Part shown: positions 48,901 to 58,442 of the stretch, piece after piece | Layout of the letters: every line of letters starts with the position of its first letter | Position numbering within the stretch: position 1 is the stretch's first letter | Assembly: GCA_039881045.1 (NCBI GenBank) | Contig: JAYWVB010000025.1 | Location: 62,001 to 126,000 of the forward strand | Length of the DNA stretch: 64,000 bases | Origin: Chaetomium olivaceum | Lineage: Eukaryota; Ascomycota; Sordariomycetes; Sordariales; Chaetomiaceae | Direction of reading: 5' to 3' | Translations under genes and position numbers: made by a program | The notes under the pieces: model-generated | The model's input: only the letters and a program-made list of their open reading frames with translations | What the model was told of the DNA's origin: nothing | The model's database searches: none

Positions 48901-49511
48901 ATACGCCTGCTGGCCGGCTGATGACGGTTTATGGCGACTGGGGCAACATGGTAAATATGGCTCTCGTCCAGAATCGCATTAATCTGGTTAAGGGTCACCT
49001 GTTCCGTCTGAACAACCCAATGGCCGAGAAGACGCTGGAGCGTAACCTCGACTTAGCAGTACAGGGCAATGTGGAAGCCGCTAAAAGATTGAGGAAGTGT
49101 TCCAGAATGTAAGTTGGATTCACCACTTTTACCTACTTTGCTTATGTCTTGTCGTGGTACCTGACTAGCGAACTATAGGTTTTTGCTGTCTTCAATTATT
49201 TAAACGATGCGGCGACGGAAACCTCGTGGCGACTTGCCTACGAGGCCATCACTCAGGAGATCAGAAATATGGACGAGTACATCCCTGAGCTCAAGGGCAT
49301 ATTGGACATCTGGTTTGAGTTCCTGCCTGCCTATCAAGAAGCCATTGAGCGTAAAGCACGAGGGTTCGTTACCAGCACATATCGCTATCTTTGCCTCAAA
49401 CTACCCGCAGATCGAAAATCGGTAAACCACATCGCCACAATGCTCCACACAGCCTACACGTATTCTTTGAGGACTGGGGAGCTTAGGTGGCAAAAGGATA
49501 CCTTTAGCTGA
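45977..49511 (+). CDS. GH18 chitinase, fungal subgroup C (killer-toxin-like architecture), probably defective
   Basis: Secreted chitinase by family. Pieces seen: signal peptide (MEPLLFLLAGLLSNALAG); type-1 chitin-binding Cys motifs on exons 46198-46227, 46282-46440 and 46509-46595 (CENGACCG, GWCGYGPTYCG, FCSEFGFCGTT, FCTGKCQSNC); GH18 catalytic part from about 46656 through 46794-47293 and 47348-48537, with catalytic DGVDIDWEYPG at 47074 and MSYDLHG; then Cys-rich modules (CVWRGSGGDCNGQC and two similar) and the C-terminal segment on 48596-49108 and 49179-49511. The intron 46441-46508 has a GC donor (GCAAGT). Problems: the (beta/alpha)8 barrel stops after GFYGRAF and jumps at about 47570 to the post-catalytic linker, so the insertion domain and beta-8 Trp are missing. 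The SxGG motif reads SIRG. Exon 1-2 and exon 4-5 junctions cannot be joined in frame with normal sites. There is one base too few at about 46793 and in the A4 at 49083-49086. Confidence 0.8.
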
Positions 49512-50065
49512 GCTGTTTGTTTTGGCAGTCCTTCTCTATCTCTTTCTCTTTTTCTTTTCCCTTTTCTTTCTTTTCATTTTGAGGTATGTCGGCATTTTGT
49601 CAGTCTGGGGGAGTAGGGCCGTGTTTGCTTCAAGTTCTTTCCATCTAGGTTCTTGTTCCGAGACCGCCTGCTGATCACTGGCAGTGATCAACGACGAGGT
49701 CCGACGGGCTGGGATACGGAAGGGGTAGAGAACCCGGATAGAATTCAAAATATTGTGGAGATTTTCCATCTTCTCTCACATGCTTATCATTGAATGAGTA
49801 TTGCATACTGTGCAAGATGCATTGTAAACTTGGAAGTTTAGAAATGTCTGATTCCTGTCTGGAGTGTTAGGGCGAAGAGACCTTGATCGTGTATAGTCAC
49901 ACACAGGCTTTGTGCACCCTGGTGTTGTTCCGAGTCAAATGAAATGTTTCTCAACCTGTTCAGCTGCAGCGATGTATAAATAAATCATGTTTTATCAATC
50001 CTCCGCCTGGACTCCATCCACCATCAAAGCGTTTACTCACTCAAACTACTATACTCAACGGCAAC
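49512..50065. promoter_or_regulatory. Intergenic region with TATA box for the 50066 gene
   Basis: 3' flank of the chitinase and promoter of the next gene. A clear TATAAATAAAT lies at 49975-49985, 81 bp or more upstream of the ATG at 50066, followed by a CA-rich leader (CTCAACGGCAACATG). A pyrimidine-rich tract lies at 49530-49570. Confidence 0.6.
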
Positions 50066-51175
50066 ATGCTGCCCCGCACCATCTGGTCGAGGATTCCCAT
50101 CCTCAGACATTCGAGATTGCGTTCGGGATTTCCATCATGGTACCCTCTTCCAGCTAAAACCCGCGTCTTCCCAGTTGGCATCAACGCGCCCTCACAAACA
50201 CGCCTCAACTTTGCCACCACTGCGATGAAATTCATAGATGCCGACGAAAAGGCGCGCGAGAGGGCGCGTAAGAGGGCCTACGACGAAGCATTCATCGAAG
50301 CCTTGGACCAGTTCCCAATCAGCGACCTCGAGCGCATCCGGAAAGCCTTTGACGTAGCCATGGAAGCCCACCCCATCAATCCGACCGTTCACAGGCTCAA
50401 TCGCACACAAAAAAAATATGAGGATGGGTACCCGGGGATCGAGGAGGCTCTTAGCGACTGGCACCTCAAGGTCGATGCCCCCTGGGGAATGGCGATATAT
50501 CGCACGGGGTATGGCGACGAGGCTGCATGGCAGCACATCGTCGCCCATATTAAGGTCGAGATGGAAGGTGCGCTGATCGGTTGGGAGGACATACGTGCGC
50601 GGCACGATCTGGTGATCATGGACGATCGCTCCCAATTCGATGGTGCCACCATCGACCAGGTCCGGACACATTTTCTTTCATGGTCACTGGAGGAGTTGAA
50701 GCGCAACTGGCGAGACCCCCCTATGGCGGAGGAGGGGATCTCCAAAATGGAGACCAGTCTTTTTAGTGTCGCCGACCTTGCGGGTTTGCGATACAACTAC
50801 TGTATGGTGGTTGATGATATCTGTCTCGAGTCTGTTGAGAGGATGTATGAGCCCGTGGTGAAGTTGGTCGACAAGCGCTGGAAACCTTATCATCCTGACG
50901 ACTTCCCGATAGGGGACGAAGAGGATGAGGATCCTGGCTGGGAAGGGGGGCTCACCAACAGTGAGTGGGAGCACGTGGGATGGATGTACATAGGCACATG
51001 GGAATACGTGGAGATTCATGACTTGTTGCAGGAAAGATACATGTGGCCTGACAGATATGTGCGGCCCCCTCTCGTGGACTGGATGGGCACAAACCGTGAT
51101 CCTGAGGGAAAATATGACTTTTCAAAACCTGAACATCCGGGATTTTGGCGGAGGAACGGGACGGCGTCGAAATAG
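50066..51175 (+). CDS. Unrecognised protein, single exon
   Basis: Intron-less frame of 369 codons with even, coding-like composition and a good TATA box and start context. I do not recognise the family. The first 50 residues are basic and free of acidic residues (RTIWSRIPILRHSRLRSG), like a mitochondrial presequence. Alternatively, the true start is the second ATG at 50225 (MKFIDADEKARERARKRAY). The rest is mixed helical, charged and Trp-rich, with a recurring W-x-D/E pattern (SDWHLKVDAPWG, LIGWEDIRARHD, LVDWMGTNRD) and an acidic stretch GDEEDEDPGWEG. No signal peptide for secretion, membrane segment or Cys pattern is seen. It sits between the chitin locus and another orphan gene, so it may be lineage-specific. 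Confidence 0.7.
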   Translation: MLPRTIWSRIPILRHSRLRSGFPSWYPLPAKTRVFPVGINAPSQTRLNFATTAMKFIDADEKARERARKRAYDEAFIEALDQFPISDLERIRKAFDVAMEAHPINPTVHRLNRTQKKYEDGYPGIEEALSDWHLKVDAPWGMAIYRTGYGDEAAWQHIVAHIKVEMEGALIGWEDIRARHDLVIMDDRSQFDGATIDQVRTHFLSWSLEELKRNWRDPPMAEEGISKMETSLFSVADLAGLRYNYCMVVDDICLESVERMYEPVVKLVDKRWKPYHPDDFPIGDEEDEDPGWEGGLTNSEWEHVGWMYIGTWEYVEIHDLLQERYMWPDRYVRPPLVDWMGTNRDPEGKYDFSKPEHPGFWRRNGTASK

Positions 51176-51420
51176 GTAGAATTCATTGTGACTAAATACT
51201 ATCACGGTCTCACTCTACACTTTGTGTTGTCATGATGTGTTTCTAAGGGCGGGTGTGACTTGCCTTGAATTTGGTAATCAACTGGGCTAACGCCTTAAGA
51301 ATTGGGATATCTATGGAAAGAAAACATGTAAACAAGTACCGTGTTGTCGTGTGTGAAATAAACATTCAGGCCATACGACACTTGTGGCAACATCTCTGAC
51401 GTACTGAGACATTCCCTACT

Positions 51421-52118
51421 TTACATACACCAAAATGAGGAAAGCCGGGATCTTTGAAGAAACTCGGCCACAGCCCCAGTGTTTGCCGACACCAGCTGGC
51501 AACGATGAAGTGGGGTAATTAATCGCTGTAACGACGGCACTGCTACAAGGTAAATTTCACTCAGCCCGGGAACCTCGAGGGCACGTTCCATCCCATTTTC
51601 GGATTCGAACATCAGGAACAAGCACATGGCAAAACCAGACGGGCAACTTGGGTTCCCCATAAGGTACCGTTCTCGAGGGGCAAAATCCAATGCGCCCCAA
51701 AACAGCCAGTCCTCACGAGCCGGGCGCTGGAGAGCGTTACGCAACACATCGCCCTGAAACAGCAACCAATTCCGCTCATTGCCCTTTTTGGCCACCCTCC
51801 GTGTGATTGCCAGGCCGGGGCAAGGTCAACCTTGGACTTGGCGTACAGTGCCATTTGAATCTGCCGATTCGGACAAACCAACAATTGAGGAGGTTTGTTG
51901 AACTTCGCAACGCGTGAAATAGTCAACGTTCCAATTTCCTGGGTCCCTTCCTCTTCCTGGCCTTCCGCTTTCAGCCAGCCCAGGTCGCCCCAATCCTTGG
52001 AGCGGGCGTAGAAAATCACATGCGACTTTGCGGCGTCACACTCTTTCGAGAACCATGACTGTTTCGGGTGGGGCGACGTCGCCAATTGGGATTGCCAATG
52101 GTGAGTGTGTCTATTCAT
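51421..52118 (-). CDS. Unrecognised protein, interrupted frame
   Basis: Two overlapping frames read like one protein of about 232 aa. The upstream part (52118-about 51815) includes VIFYARSKDWGDLGW, VAKFNKPPQLLVC and QMALYAKSKVDLAP. The downstream part (about 51812-51421) includes ITRRVAKKGNERNWLLFQGDV, LFWGALDFAPRERYLMG and ends SRLSSFWCM. They join if one base is added at the GG at 51813-51814, restoring an AITRRVAKKGN stretch. No known domain, signal peptide or membrane segment is evident. The start (MNRHTHHWQS) is only 27 bp from the earliest ATG of the divergent dehydratase, so one of the two N-termini is probably wrong. An intron instead of an indel is possible, but I see no matching splice sites. 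Confidence 0.55.
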
Positions 52119-52144
52119 GAAACGAATCCAGAAATAAAAGAGAG

Positions 52145-53746
52145 ATGGAGGAAGGGGATATCACTCGCAATGATGCTGACTCGAATTCCATGGCAAAGGC
52201 TTCCGTCGGCCGAATACTTTCTTTGAAGACTATGGCATCTGGAAGGAGGCACCTTTGCTCATCGGCACCACCAGCTTCGAGCCCCGGCCCGATGTGAAGA
52301 ACATTATGATCACGGGAGGCGCCGGCTTCATGTACGCCCCCTGAACATCATTCGACCATCTGCGGAGTGGCTGACCGTATATGCTAGAGCATGCTGGCTC
52401 GTTCGGCACCTCACCCTCACTTACCCGCACGCCTACAACATCATCTCCTTCGACAAGCTGGACTACTGCGCCTCGCTGAACAACACGCGCATTCTTAACG
52501 ACAGGCGCAACTTCACCTTCTACCAGGGCGACGTGACCAACCCGTCAGAAGTGGTCGACTGCCTGGAGCGGTACAACGTCGATACCATCTTCCACTTCGC
52601 GGCGCAGTCGCACGTCGACCTGAGTTTCGGCAACTCGTACGGCTTCACGCACACCAACGTGTACGGGACGCATGTGTTGCTGGAGAGCGCCAAAAAGGTC
52701 GGCATTCGGCGCTTCATCCACGTGTCGACCGACGAGGTGTACGGCGAGGTCAAGGACGACGACGACGACCTGCTCGAGAGCAGCATCCTGGCGCCCACCA
52801 ACCCCTACGCCGCCAGCAAGGCCGCTGCCGAGATGTTGGTGCACTCCTACCAGAAGAGCTTCAAGCTGCCCGCCATCATTGTGCGCAGCAACAACGTCTA
52901 CGGGCCGCACCAGTACCCCGAGAGTGAGCACCCCTCCCCCCAATCCCCTCCAACCCAACCCCCATCCCCCATGTATACTAACCCCCCTCTGCAGAAATCA
53001 TCCCCAAATTCACGTGCCTCCTCGCGCGCCACAAACCCGTCGTCCTCCACGGCGATGGCTCACCCACCCGGCGCTACCTCTACGCCGGCGACGCAGCCGA
53101 CGCCTTCGACACGATCCTGCACCGCGGCCAGCCGGGGCAGATCTACAACGTCGGCTCCCAAGACGAGATCAGCAACGTCGCCCTCTGCCGGCGCCTGCTC
53201 TCGGTCATGGACATCCCGCACGAGACCCCGGACGATTTCCGCCGCTGGGTCAAATACACGCACGACCGGCCCTTCAACGACCATCGGTATGCGGTGGATG
53301 CGACCAAGCTGCGCGGGCTGGGCTGGGAGCAGAAGACCGGGTTGGACGAGGGGTTGCGGGCGACGGTGGAGTGGTACAGGCTGTTTGGCGAGCGCTGGTG
53401 GGGGGATATTACCAAGGTGCTGAGCCCGTTTCCGGTGGTCGCGGGCATGGAGGTGCTGTCGGATTCGGAGCCCGTGTCGGATAATCCGCAGACGGCGGCG
53501 GCGGCGGCGGTAGGCCAGGGGCAGGGGGGTGGGGAAAAAGGAGGGTGGGAAGTTGGGGGAGGGTGGGAATGGGGCGGTAATGGTGGCGAATGGGCTTGGG
53601 GGACACCACCACGGGTGAGTGCATTTACGCTACGTAGTAGGGGATGGGTGGGGGTTGTTTATGTGCTGGATTGTGCGACTGCGCGCGCGCTACGTAAATA
53701 TGGCTTGGGATGGCGTTGGGATTTGGTTACTCGCGGGATTGGATAG
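52145..53746 (+). CDS. dTDP/UDP-glucose 4,6-dehydratase (extended SDR, RmlB/RHM type)
   Basis: NAD-dependent enzyme converting a nucleotide-glucose to the 4-keto-6-deoxy sugar, the first step towards nucleotide-rhamnose; expected to be cytosolic. Exons are (52145 or 52190)-52331, 52388-52923 and 52995-53746. Features in order: Rossmann motif ITGGAGFI, split by intron 1; FHFAAQSHVDLSFGN; catalytic VSTDEVYGEV with the Thr-Asp-Glu triad; YAASKAAAE (the YxxxK motif); RSNNVYGPHQYPE; and HDRPFNDHRYAVD. The order and spacing match fungal RHM-like dehydratases. The N-terminus is uncertain: the conserved frame upstream (PNTFFEDYGIW) has no ATG before a stop at 52171-52173. ATGs at 52145 and 52190 lie in the neighbouring frame, which one extra G near 52196 would join. 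The last 75 residues (after FPVVAGMEVL) are Gly/Trp-rich and do not look like the family; a GGC repeat at 53490-53510 begins this tail. Confidence 0.87.
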
Positions 53747-56311
53747 CTAGCTGAGAGCAAACATCCAAGACCCCCTTCTTTCGGCGGAAAGTGTTCCATG
53801 GAAGGTCCCGAGGCATTTTCCGCGACCCGAGGGTCCGGACCGTGGCTGAACAATGTGAAACAGGCTGCCAGCACAACGTGGCTCGGCTTGTACTTTCGTA
53901 TGTCGGATCCGTCTAACTCGGTATCCTGCCTGCTGTGCACACCGGCACCGAGGCGACCTTGTTAACTTGATGGTTCCACCAACTGTCCAGGCACCCCGTC
54001 GGATGACACGATGCAATGGTCCGACGCCTGCTTTTTTACACAAGGCTGCATTCTTGCGGCAGTGGCCCTGTGACCGGGACCCGACCCGATGCGGCGGTGT
54101 CGGTCGATGGCTCTGTGAACGTGGAATCGGTAGGGGTGGTATGGGGGCCATGGGGGGGCTACGGGAACGGGACCGGTCTGCCGGGCCTTGATGTTCGGCA
54201 ACGGTCGAGTCTCTTGGCAGGACTGGCAATTTTAACATAGCCGTTTGCGACAAGCGAGGGAGGCACGGCGTCTGGAACTGTGTGACTGGGTGACTGGACA
54301 ATCAACTTGGCAAGAGATCGGTTGGACGCCACCTTTCCCTGCGCACTTTATCCGCCTTTTGGGCAGTTTTCTCCCCGAAGCGCGCGCGACAAGCGGTCGG
54401 TAACGATCGAGAGCCGAGCCGGATCGGAACAAGGGCTCTCATCCGCTTGGATACCGGAATCTACACCGGCCCCACCTTACCGCAGGGACAAAAAAAAAAC
54501 CGCGATTGGGGAGAGCCAACCTTTCGATCTGGGCCCTAAATTCCCGGCGCCGTGGGAAGGGGTCAAATTTGCTGATGGCTGTCGGGTGTTTGTCGTGGCA
54601 GCGTTTGTTTGGATACCGGAACGAAGCCCCATGCAGCTCCGGTGCCCCGTCCCCGGTGTTCTCGGCTACCCACCGAACCACCGCGTACCGCACCCACGGC
54701 ACCGACTCCACATGCACTGAATGGTTCGGGACAAGCCGCTAAAGCACGCACGCACGCGCTCTGGCGAATGCCAAACGGCGCAGGGCGGGGCCCGCTCTGT
54801 TTCGCTGATCTTGGACCGGTTCGGACGGCGCAGTCGATGGCACGGCATGCGTGCCCGCGCTGTCGGGTCGGATCTGCTGGGTCGATACCATGAGGGGGGA
54901 AAATGTCCTTTTGCTTGTTCTTTTTGGGGGCGGGGGGGTTGTGATGCTCGGATTGAACGGAGGTGGGATTTTCACCATGGCTTGGGCTAGTTAGAAGGTC
55001 GGTTCGAGATGGGAATGAGGTGCTCCTCCGATCCCTGGGCCCTGCACAAGATAACTCAGGTAGCGTGGGCGCCGTTGAAAAATACAGTACTTGCCCCGCT
55101 CTCCCGACACCCACCTTTGTGCGACCGACGCTTCCAGTTCCCCCGGGACAGCAACCTATCACCCTATGTACACACATCATTTCTTACGTTGCCTCGGCTA
55201 ATAGGGCGCCTCGGGCGGACAAAGAAAAATTATGAATCAAAAATCCCTTCCAATGTCACCGAACACCGGCGGCTTTCGGGGGTGACACTTGTCTCCGGAG
55301 CTCTCCTTTCACTTGCATTTCCTTCTCTTGATTACAGTGGTTGTGTGGTGTCTATTGGTCTGTGCGTGAAGGAGCTCGGCTCTGCATCCCTGCATCCCGT
55401 CTCCGCCAACAATGGAAGGCCCATGGAGAGAAAACCGAACCCGTGCATCCTGAACCGACCTATCGGCGCCATTTTCGAAAGCCCTGGGATCCGAAATGGA
55501 GATGCGACGACCCATCAACTTGGTGTCTTGGTAACAAGCGGCAAGGCGAGCATCTGATGTGTTGGCAGTCGGGACGACGCCAGAGCAACCTACCTGGAAC
55601 GACGGCGAATCCCACATTCTTCTCTTTCTGGTCTTTAAAGCAAAAAGGTTACGGCCTGGCCAGGAGAACCCGGCTAGCGTCTCCGCAGGCTGTCAGGTAC
55701 CTGGCATGTGGGGCTCAATAGCGGACTGAGCAAGGACTCCAGTGGTCCCGCGCCGGCGCCGGTCTGCCACGGGCTCGCTGTATCCCGTTAGTCTCGAGGG
55801 CCGCCCGCCCTATTAATTGCGCGCCGAGCCAGACCTTCCCGTCGCCCGCCAGTCTCCGCCCTCGCACGCCGTCAATTTGACTACATTCCCTCCTTTGCTC
55901 CTTCTCCATCCGACGGACAATGGAGAAGTGACAGAGCCAGACTGTCGAAACCCAGCGAGCATCTGGGACGGTACTAAGCGATTCAAGGAGCACTCGGCCC
56001 TCGTGCTGATCTCCTCGACCACGGTCCGCCTTAACGATCCTTAATAAGACCAGCTGACCGAACACCCCCCCCCCCGACTCAATTCGAATCCTACGGACAC
56101 CGGCACGACCATCTACCCTTGATACCACCCCAGCGCGCTTTCTGGTCCGCGGCCAGACCCCTCCCACCGTCAGCACAGCCATCGCATGCCTCCGGCCGCT
56201 CGCATGCGCTTCGTCGCTAGCTGGAATAACCGACGGACCAAACTAATGGAGAAGCGGCGGCATCGGGCGGTCAAACTCAGAGCTACAGGGTGACTATCGG
56301 AATAGAGCGCT
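53747..56311. other. 2.6-kb intergenic region upstream of the methyltransferase
   Basis: 3' flank of the dehydratase and presumably the long promoter/leader of the LaeA-like gene. It contains C/G-runs (C9-C10 near 56066; G-rich near 54930) and a pyrimidine-rich stretch at 55885-55915. Open frames on both strands lack consistent coding character. No gene seen. Confidence 0.45.
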
Positions 56312-57802
56312 ATGAATTCGGCGCAAGAAGGGGGATATAGCGGAACACCGGGTGCGCAACCGGGACAATACCCATTCACCCAACACCCACACAGGGACTC
56401 GACATCTCCCGGTCCCCAGACGTTCGACGAAGGGCCCATTGAGATTGACGATAACTATTTGTCTCCCGAAGTCCGGGCGTTGTTGGAACAGGGCACGGGG
56501 ACAACGGGGTTAGAGGTGGACGAGGACGAAGACGGAGACGAGGGGCACGACGGCTACGACGGCTACGACGGCTACGACGGCTACGACGAAGCAGACGCGG
56601 ACGCGGACGACGGACCAGAAACCGCCCAGTCCGTCTACGCTATGAGCATGTATCCCGGCGTCGGACCTGCCTACCAGGTCGAGCACCCGTATGAGAACGG
56701 GCAAGACTCGGCTACCATGTGCGTTCTCCCGTTTTCCCTTGCAGCCCGGCTCAGTCAGTCATGGAAATGGAAATACTGACTGTAGATCAGCGACTCAGCT
56801 CGAACATTATACGCCGAGGATTTTGACTTCGTGGTGGAGAATGGGCGGCAATATTGCGGCGATTACTTCCTGCCCATCGATCAGACGGAGCAGACCCGCC
56901 AATATGTCATCCACCAGGTCTTCCTCAAGCTCTTCGACCTCGAGCTAACGACGGTGCAATTGGAGAACCCACGCTACATTCTCGATGTCGGCACAGGGAT
57001 AGGCGAGTGGGCTATTGGCATGGCCGAGAAGTACCCTCAGTGCGAGGTCTTTGGCACCGACATTGCGCCCATCCAACCCACACATCAGGTCCCGTTCAAC
57101 ATCGAATTCCACATTGAGAATGCTGAGGAGGAATGGATCCGCCCGGCAAATGCGGTTGACATGGTACATCTACGCAATATGCAAGGTGCCTTCTCCGACT
57201 GGCCCTTCATCTACAACCAAGCATTCGCATGCATAAAACCAGGGGGCTGGATCGAAGTCATCGACTGGGAAGACTTCTTTGCCGACCAAAACTACCTTAC
57301 CTTCTACCCGGAAGGCTCGGCACCGCACGTGTTCACCAAGGCCGTACTCGAGGCCGCCGAGCTGGCCGGCAAGCCCCGCGACTCCCAACACCTCAAGAAA
57401 GACCGGCTACTCGAGGCGGGCTTTGTCGACATTCAAGAGTCGGTGTACGACCTGGGCATCGGGTCGCGCGAGAGCAGCAGCTACGGCAAGTTCTGGCTCT
57501 TCTCGCTCGTCACGGGCATCGAGGCCACCAGCCTGCGCCTGCTGACCAAGTACCTGGGCTGGGAGGCCAGCGAGGTGCGCGAGATCTGCGAGAAGGTCGC
57601 CCGCGAGACCAAGATGGTCGCTGAGGACCCGGACCGGGTGGATGCGTTTGTTATCAAGCTCCGTGTGGTTACCGCGCGGAAGCCCTTGGACGCGGGGCAC
57701 TGTGCGGGTCAGAGGTTAAATGAAAATGGGGATATGAGGGATAACAGCGGGGATGATAGTACGATTGGAGGGAGGACGATCCGGTCTGAGGGGACGGCAT
57801 GA
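56312..57802 (+). CDS. LaeA-like SAM-dependent methyltransferase (UMTA family)
   Basis: Class I methyltransferase of the large fungal family that contains the secondary-metabolism regulator LaeA; target and location are unknown. Exons are 56312-56718 and 56791-57802, phase-matched, 472 aa. The N-terminal 145 residues are disordered and acidic, with a fourfold DGY repeat (DGYDGYDGYDGYD). The catalytic part starts near DFDFVVENGRQYCGDYFLP, which matches the ENGRxY motif of this family. The SAM site is ILDVGTGIGEWAIGMAEKYP (about 56980-57040), followed by VFGTDIAPIQP, then NAVDMVHLRNMQGAFSDW and the motif III region PGGWIEVIDWE. It is one of many UMTA paralogues expected in such genomes. Orthology to LaeA itself cannot be claimed, and no biosynthetic genes lie next to it in this window. 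Confidence 0.88.
56546..56589 (+). repeat. 9-bp tandem repeat encoding DGY
   Basis: Four near-perfect copies of GACGGCTAC in the acidic N-terminus of the methyltransferase, in frame. The length probably varies between strains. Confidence 0.85.
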
Positions 57803-58442
57803 AGGAGAAAGGGGGGTGATACCTGGGGACCATGACTTACAACGACTACCCGCGGGCGGTTTTGGATCTGTGGGAGTACGAATTCTTCAACGCAAACATG
57901 AGGGAGCAAGGCAGCTCCCCATTCCACTTCTTTTTTCTATTTTGTTATTTTTACCTTGTTTCTGTAGATACCCGATTGGTCTTTTATGTGTACATAGCTT
58001 GCCCCAGGGTTGCATGACTTGGATAACTGGAAACCAGGGTAATGATAGTCAGCAGTTATTACACGCATCTCATGGAATCATAGTTGTCCGCGGATGCGAG
58101 CGTGATGATAGTTTGAGTGAAAAATGCAGCTCAAAGGGGCTGCGAGTTGGAGTACATACATAGTTGGATGGTCACTCAGGGGTTCCTTTAAGCTCCCAAC
58201 AGCGGCAGGCACCGTTGTGGGGAACTCGAGTTGGAGATGACGCACTGACGCCTGAGCCTGGTGCTGTCCTGCATGGATCCATCCTCCTCCAACTTCGAGC
58301 TGCACAACACCAAGTCACCAACCGAGCTTCGGTCCACCCCCCCCCGGAACGGATTCAGGCAGCGATCAGTCCTGGATTGCGACTACACTCCCCAGCCGTC
58401 CAAACCCCCACCATGCGAAGCACCTAAACACGACACTCCACC
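57803..58442. promoter_or_regulatory. Methyltransferase 3' flank and VPS18 promoter
   Basis: 640 bp between tandem plus-strand genes. It includes T-rich sequence at 57925-57960 likely to belong to the methyltransferase 3' end, and a C-rich leader before the VPS18 ATG. No gene seen. Confidence 0.45.

Noticed and set aside
55715..56182. 155-codon minus-strand frame before the methyltransferase
   Set aside because: Arg/Gly-rich translation of GC-rich promoter sequence with no recognisable features.
56312..57802. Secondary-metabolite gene cluster around the LaeA-like methyltransferase
   Set aside because: Neighbours are a sugar-nucleotide dehydratase and vacuolar housekeeping genes; no polyketide, peptide or terpene synthase, P450 or cluster regulator is present.
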